The position numbers and the translations under genes were made by a program. A DNA stretch of 27,735 bases from Gnetum montanum. Its lineage: Eukaryota > Streptophyta > Gnetopsida > Gnetales > Gnetaceae. The stretch spans positions 39,962 through 67,696 of the forward strand of contig MNCI01001846.1 in assembly GCA_015680685.1 (NCBI GenBank), given 5' to 3'. Below the pieces are notes generated by a model. The model was not told the DNA's origin. It worked only from the letters and a program-made list of their open reading frames with translations, and searched no databases. Below, one piece after another: positions 10,961-20,559 of this stretch (position 1 is the first letter of the stretch; each line of letters begins with the position of its first letter).

Positions 10961-11279
10961 CCAAAATTCATGAACGAGTTCTTTTTCAAATTTTGTAGAT
11001 GTTAGGGCATTCCCTAGAAGCGATGCATAATAGTCATAAGACCCAATAATTTATCTTCATTGTTAATATAAAGGATAAACCAAAACTTCATTTTATAATA
11101 TTTATTTAATAAAAATTACTAAGTGTGAGGACATGAGAGTTTTCAATCTTAAGTTGAAAGATGTTGGCTATAGTAATGAACTTTCTATGACACTAGTTTT
11201 TGTTTATCATTATGATTTGCATGTTAAGTTTGAAAGAAATGATCATAGAACTACATATTGTATTGTACATTATGGTGGT
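10961..11279. other. Unassigned flank of element 2
   Basis: AT-rich sequence with no recognised coding motif. It ends at the TGATGAG terminus of element 2. The five bases next to the LTR are GTGGT. The other flank of the element is rearranged, so no target-site duplication can be confirmed. Confidence 0.4.
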
Positions 11280-12061
11280 TGATGAGTGGCAAGATACCCC
11301 TACACTCAACCATACGAATATGAGCGTTCTCATGCGCGATCCGGTCGAACTTCATAGATGGACTAGTTGTGGCATCTAGACAATTATCCTTAGGTCGCAG
11401 TTTGCTATCTTCCCACCTGGACTAGTGGTATCTTTGTCATGTATGGTTTAGTCCATAGTGAGGTGTATGATGTGTCCCTAATCTAATGCTACTCTTGAAG
11501 GCAGTGGAAAGTAATATTATCTAAGCTAAGCTAGGAGGAAAAGGTAAGAAAATCTAGTCTAGCCTAAGTGCGACGAGCAACCGATTCCTTAATCAACTAT
11601 ACACATCTTGGACTTCGTGCATGACTACCACTGGGATTACCAAGCGTAGATCCTAGGTACGCCACTGGGATACCAAGTAGTCACACTTAAATGCTCGAAA
11701 TCAAGTCGTACTCATTCCACGTTCTAGGAGATAAGGGTGAGAGAGAAAACAGTAAATAACATTTAAACAAATAAACAAATAAATAACAAAGTGAATGCTA
11801 CAATGATGAAGTAATCTTGATCTTTATTGCCGATCATGTGCACGTCCAAGTACGTCACACTCGAATAAATAATGTTGTACAATTACAATCACCACACTGC
11901 GGGTAGACACTGGAAAAATAATCTAACTCTAGAGCGATCAAATTGTTAGAGCTTCGCTACTTCTAACTCCTAATTGCTGAAATAAGGGAGAGCCGCTTCT
12001 TATTTATAAACATTGTGATGGACTACGATATCGTGGCCCATGCGATATCGCGGCCCCATCA
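11280..12061 (-). mobile_element. Element 2, 3' LTR (complete)
   Basis: 782 bp from TGATGAG at 11280 (reverse complement of the CTCATCA terminus) to CATCA at 12061 (reverse complement of the TGATGGGG start). In element sense it carries two palindromic GATATC-centred motifs next to the start, a TATA box at 12010-12001, and AATAAA-type signals in the region around 11820-11875. It contains one copy of the TACGAC...GGAATCGG stem-loop unit that is triplicated in element 3. The PPT abuts at 12062. Confidence 0.9.
12001..12010 (-). promoter_or_regulatory. TATA box, element 2 3' LTR
   Basis: TTTATAAATA in element sense, followed by AAGAAGCGGC. This aligns with CTATAAATAAGAGGCGGC in the element 3 LTR and lies about 50 bp from the LTR start. 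Confidence 0.7.
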
Positions 12062-12076
12062 TACCCCCATGACTGA
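12062..12076 (-). other. Polypurine tract next to 3' LTR of element 2
   Basis: In element sense TTCAGTCATGGGGGTA directly precedes the LTR start TGATGG. Its core, AGTCATGGGGG, recurs inside the element at 15251-15270 and 16913-16935 and in element 3 at 26841-26851. Confidence 0.75.
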
Positions 12077-12194
12077 ATAAAAACTTGTCCTCGAGTTACA
12101 AGGAGAACAAGTTCCATTGAAAGAAATAGAATAATGCCGTAGTGTGGAAAGACACAACATAGAAAAAATGCTACGACTACAAAATTTTTGGAAC

Positions 12195-14969
12195 TCATGT
12201 AGTTCCTGGTGGTGGTGGCTGCTCCATAGGTGCTTTCCCTTTGTCTTGTGCTCTAGGCTTTGAAGCTTGATGGCGTTGAAGTATGGCCTGGAGGTTCTCC
12301 TCTTCAGTTTGAGGGTCTTGTGCCATCTATGCGAGTGTTCCAATGTTTGATGGAGTCGTCACCTCCCACAGATAGGGTAGTTGCAGGAACATCTGGTTAG
12401 CTTTGATGTACCATGCCGCGAACACTCGTCGTTCCTCTTCATAGGCTTTGGCTTTGTTCTTGTATTCATGAAGATCCGTTAGCCGTCGAGCCAAGTTGGT
12501 TGCAACATCTTTTTGTCCTTGGTAGCTTGCTTTTACCACCTTCAGTTCAAAACTTGCAACATCTAATTTCTCCACTAGCTTCTTGCGCTCTATAAATTCT
12601 GCTTCAAATTTAATGTGGGTGGAAGCTACCTATTGCTCGAGCTCTGACCTCGAGCACCCTGCTGTTAACATGGCAAGGTTGGAAAATCTAAGGTTTGCCA
12701 ACTCCATGTATTTTGTCAAGTCTTGGATCTGTAGGTCCTGATTTTTAACTTTCACTTGGTGGGTGAAGGCGTAAGTGTCCAATATGGCCCACCAATCAGT
12801 GTGTTGAGCACTAATAATGTTGATTTGAGCCTTGGCCATATGGATCTCCTTCTCCAAGATTTTTTTATACATTCCCACCTGATCATGGAAGTGCTCCTTC
12901 AGCTTCTCGTGTCGTTTAGCCTCATTTTGCCACGTGCTTATTTCAATTTCTAACTTTTGTCGAATAGCGCGGACCTCCTCCATTGAGAGGGTTCAATTCT
13001 CTCTGGCTAAATGGCTTACATCTCGGTTGACCCGAATGAATTATTTTCTTAGCTGATGAAAATGTTCATCGAGAACATTCTTTTGTTTCTCTATAGAGGT
13101 CAACCGGAGATTATCTGCAACCAATTGTTTATTTTCTTCTTCTAAGGCCTTGAGTGACTTAAGATGCACATGGGTTTACGCCTGTGCTACAGAGGCATCC
13201 CAAATAGTCGTCTCCTTTTCTTCTGCCACCTTCTTATTCTCTTCAATCAATTTGGTTAGTTGCTCGGTTCTAAAGTTATCCAGCTGGTCTGCGGGAAAAA
13301 ACTGTAGAAGATCCCACTGTGTTGCTTGTAAGGCTATGAGCTGCTCTTGTAGTTTTCGCACTTCAGCTTCAGCATGCTTGACCCTTACTTCGGATATGAC
13401 CAACTTCCCCTTTGTGGAAATGAGGTCTGGTTGGATTGTTGTTACATCTTGGGGGATGTCAAACAGAGACGTCATGACTTGCCCTGTTTGAAGCAATCTA
13501 TCAAGTACATCCTCATGTTCCGCAAGAGTCATCGAGGTTCTGGCAAGAGTTTAAGCATCCTGTGCTCTTGAGAGATCTACCAGTGGCACAACAGGTACAT
13601 TAAAGGATTCCTTGATGTGGTCAACGACCACTTCAGCAGCTCTCGCGGCATTCTGGTGTTGCATGATCATCATAGTGGCCACTTCACCAGTCTCTAACTG
13701 CACCTAAAAAGATGTCGTGTTTCCTAAGATCTGTTGCGACCATCTGCTTTACCCTCCTCCTATTTGAATTGATAATTCGCCCCTTGTGCGATCGAATGAA
13801 ATAGTAGGCTAATCGACATCATTGATAACGCGGAAGAGGTTTGTGTCATCACGGCTTCTCCAACTAACCGTCTCAGCGATGGCCCTAAGATGGCTCATCG
13901 ATGGTCTGTAGTCTTGCGGTGGCGGCAGCTAATCCTGACCTATCCTGGGCCCCACTTCTTGTAGTTGGCTGGGACCTGTGGTTGGAGGTTGACTGGTTCC
14001 AACCACATGTTCTTCTTCTTGCTCTTCTTGTTCTAGTCCCAGCTCTTCGCCAATGCTCTTTCTTGGAGCTGGCGCCTTTAACAATTTAGCATAAGAAGCA
14101 TTCTGAGCTTTTCGGAGGATGTCATTAGTGTACCCCCAAATGCCAGCTTGTTGGCATAGTTTCTTGATAAGATAGGGGAAGGGCAATGCTATTTTCACTG
14201 ACTTCCATTCTTCAAATCGCCTTAGGATCTCCGTCAAATATAGATGGGGTAGGTTAGCGTTAACCTTTCTCATCAACATTGCACATCCTCTTGCCGCATA
14301 CATCGATATTCTTTTCAATCCTTTTGTGGGGAAGAGGTTATAGGTTCCAATTTTAAAATAAACTCTCTCTTTCGTCGTCGGCTCACCAAAAGCTTTATCT
14401 CTGCCATAAGCCTTTTCTAACCAATCCTTTTGCACATCAGGGTCTGAACAGATAGCTAACCGAGCAACATGGGAACCTGTATTCGGAAGGTTTAATGCTT
14501 TCAAAATTGCCTGCGCAGAGAAGTCTTCCGTCACACCACAAATATTTACAGTTGTGCCTTGCTCCTTATTGTGCCAAAACTAGTATGTTTCACCTAAGTA
14601 CCAGGCACCGCTTTAAGAGAGGATAGGCCAGAAGGGAGACCCTTTAAGGTGATCCCTAACAGCCTTAGGAGCGAACTCTGCAAAAGATTCAAAGTTTAAC
14701 TCCACAATCACAGCTGAAAATGTGGACTTCTCATGGATAACCTGAACACATTCTGAGGACAACGTGAGGTGTTGTCCTAGTTTAGGCGCAGCAACAGCTC
14801 CTCCTTCTGCCTACCCGAACCATCTGGTAGGAGGTTCTTCTTGATGGATGCTAAATGATTGCACCTCCTATTCTATATGTTTTCCGGTAGGGCCTTTTCC
14901 TCCACCTCTATGAGGTTGTTTTGGTCCACCTTGAACAGGACCCTCTTGCTGTGCATGTTTCGAGGCCAT
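12195..14969 (-). pseudogene. Additional ORF, plant transposon-type domain plus long coiled coil, nonsense-riddled
   Basis: A single reading frame of 925 codons runs from ATG (14969-14967) to TGA (12197-12195) without any net frameshift. It holds 14 internal stops: 8 TAG, 5 TAA and 1 TGA. Residues about 60-290 resemble the plant retroelement 'putative plant transposon protein' region, with GVTEDFSAQAILKALNLPNTG and, later, ALPFPYLIKKLCQQAGIWG. A Pro/Gln/Glu-rich linker follows at about 310-345. From about residue 400 to 860 the sequence is rich in E, K, Q and L heptad-like runs, suggesting a long coiled coil, and it ends in a PPPPG tail. Its place between gag and the 3' LTR matches env-like or extra ORFs of some gypsy elements. 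No signal peptide or membrane segment is evident. Function unknown; a structural or particle-associated role is only a guess. The longest open part is 14534-13929. Confidence 0.82.
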
Positions 14970-14970
14970 T

Positions 14971-14998
14971 CTGCAATCACATGGGCCAAGCGTTAGTA
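14971..14998 (-). promoter_or_regulatory. 3' splice site before the additional ORF
   Basis: In element sense a TACTAAC branch-point consensus (14998-14992) lies about 22 nt before GATTGCAG (14978-14971), and the ORF ATG follows one base later. This arrangement suggests the ORF is translated from a spliced subgenomic RNA. No donor is identified. Confidence 0.55.
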
Positions 14999-16912
14999 AG
15001 GTTGTTTTGGAAATCAAGTTATACCTTACTGCTTGCCTTAATTAAAGACCTTATGTTATAACGTGTGATTGTGCCCAAAAATTGTAATAATGGGTCTTGT
15101 AACTTAGGTGGTTTTCATTTTAGTTTCCTGGTGTACTTAAGGTTATATGATTTTTGGCATAATTATTCTAAGTGTTAAGTTAATTACCCTAATTGATGTC
15201 CTTTGGGTGATGATAAATTTCAAAAAAAGTTAGGCACTTTTCTGCAAGTGTCTCTCCCCCATGACTAAACTGAACACTCCGGGTTCAAACAGGTTCAAAC
15301 GGAACTAAAATCGGAGCACCAGCATGCGAGATATGAGTGAAAAAGCAAGGGTCACACAATCGCAAGTTGCAGAGAAAAATTTCAAAAATTCCCCTAGCAT
15401 AAATGGCAAAATGATGCTAAGTGTTGTGGCAGGGGTTCCTATTTATAGGAAAATAGGACACGATATCTCATCCTTAGTGATGTGAGACACTAAGAAAATA
15501 CCGAATTTTTAATGATTTTTAATGATTTTTCTTGAAATTCATGTTGGAAATGAAGGACATTGGCAAATATTAAGATGTTCTAGGGTAATATCATTGATTC
15601 GAGAGGCACTCTTAAGGATAATGATGTGAACTTTAGTAATAAAATTTTGGCAGTTACGAAAAAAGGAAATGTAATGATACATTGGAATGCTAAAATTTAG
15701 AGGGATATTAATAGGGAAAGAAAAATTATGAAAAATTAAGCTGAGGGTAAGAAATGGTGTGTGTAAGTTATGTCCTAAGTGAAGATTACAAAAAATCACA
15801 CAAGTGGATCCTCCCCAAAGCAGGTTTCAACCTATAATTCCCTTGTGTAACCACACTTAAAGTGCCCGTGGGCACTAGAAGGGTTAAATGTAATCCACAC
15901 TAACTCCACAAAACACACCCATGTAAATATCACCGGAATGAGGTGAAAATTCTACGCTACATGGGACACGAGCTACAATTACACGAATAGTGAGATGAGA
16001 CAAACTATAGAAAGGGATCATAGAGATTGGGACATGAGATAACTGACCCAGGGTACAATGAATCCTGCGTGTAAGCATGATTAAAGTGTCATTACCCATT
16101 GTTCCAAGATCAAGACCAAGTCCATTCCTCTAATTAGTGACATCGCATTGTTTCATCCCATGATTAATGACTATGAGAGTACCATAACAACAAGGTGTAC
16201 GATCACTTGGCGTTTTATGCAAGGGAGGAGTGAATTTTTTTTTGTGGCACTTTCCTTTGTGATTTTCTTTTTCTATTTTCTCTTCTTCTTTTTTTTCACT
16301 TTATTGAAACTAGAGAAGTTGCCAACCTTCAAGCATGGGTGCATGTCTTTCCAGTGGGACCCCCTAGAACAACGTTTGATTTTTGAGTGCCCTTTTTGAT
16401 TACTCTTACTCCCATTTTTCATTAGATCTACAAGGATCTTAGTACAACCACATTGCATGATAACTCCCACAGATGTCACCAAAGAGAATCCGTAAGTCCC
16501 CTTGATGTCACACCCTAATCATTCCCTCTTGGTCCATCCTTCTTCATTCTGGGTACAATGAACACAAAATTAAATTTAAGTTTTCAGAATTTCAAGAATA
16601 TCACTGTACCTTCGAACAGAACCTCTTATTTGTAGAGTGGATGAGTGGGTGTAATGGGCTCACTATTCCAAATAATTGATCACTCATGACTTTAATAACA
16701 TAAAACACACCTCTACCAACAATCCACATGAGTATTTTATTTGTAGATGAGATTACTTACAAAGAACGTAAAAAGACAAAAACACATAAAGATAAAAAGA
16801 TAAAACGATAAAAAGATAAAACAAAAAGTTGAAAAATGAAAAACTAGAAAATAAAAGTTGAAAAATTAAAGAAAATGAAAAAAATATTTATTAATTATGC
16901 TTGTTATTTATA
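14999..16912 (-). other. Element 2 spacer between gag and additional ORF
   Basis: About 1.9 kb with no recognised protein in either strand; the open frames at 15539-15799 and 15884-16099 lack known motifs. In element sense it starts with a U-rich tract (16890-16767, with repeated ATCTTTTTA units), reaches a segment GGGTGTGACATCAAGGGG (about 16518-16500), then an A-rich tract (16304-16234), and ends at the splice site. The same order of tracts, and the GGGTGTGAC(A/T)TCAAGGG segment, recur in element 3 at 26898-27600, so the spacer is inherited rather than random debris. Confidence 0.7.
15251..15270 (-). other. Internal PPT-like motif 2 in element 2
   Basis: In element sense GTTTAGTCATGGGGGAGAGA. 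It shares AGTCATGGGGG with the true PPT and lies inside the spacer, about 280 bp before the additional ORF. Confidence 0.6.
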
Positions 16913-16937
16913 ATGGGGGATATCCCCCATAACTAAA
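16913..16937 (-). other. Internal PPT-like motif 1 with 18-bp palindrome
   Basis: In element sense TTTAGTTATGGGGGATATC, directly after the gag region and before the U-rich tract. The bases 16913-16930 form a perfect 18-bp palindrome, ATGGGGGATATCCCCCAT. The equivalent site in element 3 reads AGTCATGGGGGAGATGG. Confidence 0.6.
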
Positions 16938-17021
16938 CAGTTGAGCATGACAAGGATTAATAAATGGAAGATAAGGATCCTTGCATGTTGGAAATAGTGA
17001 AGCCGGTCCATACTTACCCCA

Positions 17022-18889
17022 TTAGGGTTCACACACTTGATTATAATAAGCATAGTGGGACACTTTATATGATGTAGTTCTCGGATAACAAGTTGACCCA
17101 CTATGATGTTTGGAACCAGAAGATGGTATGCAAGGATTAGAATGATGCCTCCCATGGTTGTGTTCATTGGGTCGTATGGTTGTTGGAGTGTTAGTTGGTG
17201 GCCCTGATGAAGTTACATGAGGTGTTGGGTTTGAAGGTAAGGGTGTACCACAGTGTGGGAGTTGTGTTGAGTTGGAAGATGTAGTGGCCTCAATATTGTG
17301 TTGTCCCTTCTTACGGCCGTGTTTAAAGAAAGGACACTTTTGATGTTGATGAGGCTCTTCACTGCTATTAGTAGTAGTAGCACAAGTATAGTTCGTGGGT
17401 TGTTGCTGTGGCACAAACACCTTAGGAACAGTTGGTGGCATTGCATAAGGAGGAAAAGGATGAAAATGCTGAAAATTAGGAGGAATATGAGGTGCACAAG
17501 ATGGTGGTTGTGTTGGAGGTATGGGTTGATAGTATTGTGGAGAGTAGTATTGTGATGAGATAGAGTATGTTGGCCTAAATGGAGAAATAGGATGTTGAAC
17601 GTGATAAGCGTTTGAGTTCGAAAAATATGAAAGGTGCCTCCAGTCTAAGGGTGGTCTCCCCCACAACTAGGATTGTTGCCACTGTGGTCGAACACAGTAT
17701 CTCTGTACAAACTTTGGGTGTAACGTGTTTCCCCAATGCTCATGTAGATGTAACAATATTGGGCATTGGCCCTTGGGGTGATCATACAAGCATATGTTGC
17801 ATTCATACGTATGATTGGCAGTTGAGTTCTTATTTTCCTTATCCCTTCTTTCTGAATGTCTACTATTTCGTCCTACTTCTTGGGTTGTCAGAACTCTTTC
17901 TCCAATATTGTTGATATATTCTCCACACTTTTGATTCATCCATGCCAACATCTTATTGATCTTTGCCTCGGCTTCTTATAATGAGTGTTGTATTGGCAAA
18001 GATGATGTTTCCACCTTGATATTTGTTGATTTCTCCTTTTTATGATCATGGAACCTTGTTAAGTTGAGCTGTTGGTCCTGTTGATGTTTTTCAACACTCT
18101 CCCATTTGGTTAATTCTCCTTCTTCTTTTGCTACCCATGTAATAAGCTCTTGGATTTGATGGGTTCGTAGTTCATATAGTTGACCTTGGGCATACATTCC
18201 TAAGGTCTCTCTTGTTTCATTACTTAGCCCATCAATGATATGATACAGTAGCCTTTCCTTGGAAAACCCATGGCCTGGACAGTTGTTTAACAATGCATAA
18301 TATCTTTCCAGGGCCATGTCCAAGGATTCATGTTTTGCTTGTTTCCATCCTTGGATTTGTTTCTTCAAGGCTGACACTCTTGCATAGGTTTGATATTTTT
18401 CGTTAAAGACTTCTACCATTGTGGAACAACGTCGTATTGAATTTGGTTTTAACGATCGATACCATACTTTTCTTAGTCAACGAGTGTCATGGGAAAGAGC
18501 TTAAGTTTTTACCACCCATTATCAATGTTATTCCATGTGCAGGCATCGTAGAAGGCTTGTAAATGTTGATATGGATCTAAGTCATAGCCTCCTAAAAATT
18601 TAGAAAAGTTGTTTAAATCGAGCTTGGGTAGACGACTCTCTTTACGATGCCTACGTGAGATTCAAATAGCCTCTTGTAATTGCGTTAAGCTTATAGTGGC
18701 TAGTGGGGGTTCATCGTCATCCTGTAAGTTATGCCTTCGTGTGTTAGGATGATGTTTCTTTTGTTCATGTTTATAAGAAACTCCCACTTCAGGTTGTGTA
18801 CTCCAATCTTCATTGTTATATAGTTCGTTGGTTCTCCAATGAACTTTCTCACTAAGTGTGGTGTTATTATCATCTTGTAGGAGAGGCAT
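17022..18889 (-). pseudogene. Element 2 gag, degenerate
   Basis: The ATG at 18889 lies about 110 bp after the PBS. The N-terminal part (to about 18662) ends in DDDEPPLATISLTQLQEAI, equivalent to element 3 Gag residues 285-301, so this Gag lacks most of the long element 3 N-terminus. A net frameshift lies between 18662 and 18419. From 18419 to 17022 the frame is constant. It holds the core FNEKYQTYARV...KQIQGWKQAKHESLDMALERYY, which matches element 3 residues 387-424, then a zinc-knuckle-like CNICLYDHPKGQC and a Pro/His/Tyr-rich tail. Stops interrupt at 18662, near 17976 and at 17667. No protease motif follows, unlike in element 3. It would have been a nucleocapsid/capsid precursor and is not functional now. 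Confidence 0.85.
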
Positions 18890-19001
18890 TGTTGTGTGTG
18901 AATTTATGTGACTTTTTATAATTACTTATTTCTAAGATATATATCATTAAGTCCTTTACAACGACCTTGGATGATATAACTAATCTAGATAACTAGCACC
19001 G

Positions 19002-19019
19002 TCCCTGGCAACAGTGCCA
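19002..19019 (-). other. Primer-binding site, tRNA-Asp type, mutated
   Basis: In element sense TGGCACTGTTGCCAGGGA, one base inside the 5' LTR. It differs from the intact element 3 site TGGCGCCGTTGCCGGGGA at three positions. All three are transitions at CpG dinucleotides. Confidence 0.85.
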
Positions 19020-19020
19020 A

Positions 19021-19767
19021 TGATGAGTGGCGAGATACCCCTACACTCAACCATACAAATACGAGCGTTCTCACGCGCGATCCGGTCGAACTCCACAGAC
19101 GGACTAGTTGTGGCACCTAGACAGTTATCCTTAGGTCGCAGTTCACTATCTTCCCACCTAGATTAGTGGTATCTTTGTCACGTATGGTTTAGTCCAGAGT
19201 GAGGTGTATGATGTGCCCCTAATCTAATGCTACTCCTAAAGGCAGTGGAAAGTAATTTTATCTAAGCTAAGCTAGGAGGAAAAGGTAAGAAAATCTAATC
19301 TAGCCTAAGTGCGACGAGCAACTGATTCCTTGATCAACTGTACACATCTTAGAATTCATGCACGACTACCACTGGGATTACCAAGTGCAAATCCTAGGTA
19401 CGCCACTAGGATACCAAGTAGTCACACTTAAATGCTCGAAATCAAGTCGTACTCATTCCGCATTCTAGGAGATAAGGGTGAGAGAGAAAATAGTAAATAA
19501 CATTTAAATAAACAAACAAATAAATAACAAAGTGAATGCTGTAATGATGAAGTAATCTCGATCTTTATTGTCGGTCATGTGCACGTCCAAGTACGTCACA
19601 CTCAAATAAAGAATGTTGTACAATTACAATTACCACATTGTGGGCAGACACTAGAAAAATAATCTAACTCTGGAGGGATCAAACTGCCAGAGCTTTGCTA
19701 CTTATAACTCCTAATTGTTGAAAGAAGGGAGAGCCGCTTCTTATTTATAAACATTGCGGCGGACTAC
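19021..19767 (-). mobile_element. Element 2, 5' LTR (start truncated)
   Basis: Aligns with 11280-12061 from the TGATGAG terminus to the TATA region and the GTAGTCC segment (element sense), then stops. The first 40-50 bp of the LTR, including most of the palindromic GATATC motifs, are missing, and non-LTR DNA follows at 19768. Differences from the 3' LTR are nearly all transitions. Confidence 0.88.
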
Positions 19768-19871
19768 AATGAGATACTTAAAATTATAGATGAATGTGTA
19801 GAATATATTTTAGCCTATGGTGTACCATGCAATGATATACTTAAAATTATAGATGAATGTGTAGAATATAT
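19768..19871 (+). repeat. About 40-bp duplication at the truncated LTR border
   Basis: The segment 'caatgagatacttaaaatta...gaatatat' (about 19767-19808) is repeated almost exactly at about 19830-19871, differing by g/t near the start. The copies are separated by about 21 bp. One copy touches the broken end of the 5' LTR. Confidence 0.75.
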
Positions 19872-19960
19872 ATATAAAATAGTTAACCAAAATCAATTAT
19901 TGAAATGGCATTTAAGGCTTGGATATGTGAATATTAAAACCTTAAAAAACTTTTATATCT
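19831..19960 (+). pseudogene. Copia pre-integrase fragment
   Basis: In the frame starting at 19831 the translation runs to KWHLRLGYVNIKTLKNF. This fits the copia GAG-pre-integrase pattern (L)WHxRLGHxNxxxLxxL, with Gly-His changed to Gly-Tyr. The fragment is short and isolated; neither gag nor integrase core follows. It is the host sequence that element 2 abuts. Confidence 0.5.
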
Positions 19961-20559
19961 ACTACTTTTAATTTTCAATCTTTTCAATATCAATTCACTT
20001 TTTAAAAATTTTTAGATGATCAATTGCTTGTGATTGTAGGTCATACCTTCTTATAATCCAAAACTAATTGCAACCTCATGTGGATTGTAGCTCTCTACAA
20101 CTTGTTAAAGGTAATAATTCCTAAATTTAAAACTTGCTTATTGTGAATGGCCTAGAAGTCATAATCACTCTTAATCCTAGTAAACCAACAACCTTATTTT
20201 ACTAATGTGAGGATACTAGAATTCATAGTGCTCCATAGTGAGATATTTTCTTTAAAATCCAAGAGCAACCTCACTCTCATTTCATGTGGCTATGAATGAT
20301 AACCTCCAGCAGCTTCCTAGGTTGATTGGAACCTCCTACAAGTTGTACAAACCTTGTAGCTCTTTATCAATGCATAAAATTTGTTTGAAAATTTAGTTCT
20401 AGCTTATTACAAGCCACTATGAATTCCACTTATCTACACTTGTTAACTACAACCAACTACAAGTTGCATCTACCTCATAGATGTAAGTCCAAGTCACAAA
20501 ATATATTGTTTTAACCTCCAATTAAAGCTAAATTCAAAAGACAACTCCCTCAAACTTCT
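19961..20559. other. Unassigned AT-rich DNA
   Basis: No gene is recognised. The word CTACAA(G/C)TTG recurs several times (near 20096, 20336, 20456). It may be LTR or 3' untranslated DNA of the gypsy remnant that follows on the minus strand. Confidence 0.35.

Larger units (their letters stand above)
11280..19767 (-). mobile_element. Element 2: LTR retrotransposon with gag and additional ORF, no pol seen
   Basis: About 8.5 kb, bounded by two related LTRs in the same orientation and read on the minus strand. Order in element sense: 5' LTR (19767-19021), degenerate tRNA-Asp PBS (19019-19002), gag (18889-17022), noncoding spacer (about 16912-15000), additional ORF (14969-12195), PPT (12070-12062), 3' LTR (12061-11280). 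I find no DSG protease, no xxDD reverse transcriptase box and no integrase zinc finger or core in any frame between gag and the additional ORF. That points to a non-autonomous element. It shares LTR, Gag and spacer sequence with element 3. Over about 250 aligned bases of its two LTRs I counted 17 transitions and 2 transversions, so it is not recent. Confidence 0.88.

Noticed and set aside
12195-14969. In-frame TAG and TAA codons as reassigned Gln codons (alternative genetic code)
   Set aside because: The intact ORF at 23526-26870 uses CAA and CAG for Gln and ends at TAA, and the copia remnant also has TGA at Trp positions and frameshifts. Decay explains the stops better.
17298-17914. Plus-strand open frames inside element 2
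   Set aside because: They are antisense to the gag tail and lack any recognisable motif.
11280-19767. Endogenous virus rather than retrotransposon
   Set aside because: LTRs, PBS, PPT and Gag are typical of Ty3/gypsy. There is no movement, coat or envelope protein signature; the additional ORF lacks a signal peptide or membrane segment.
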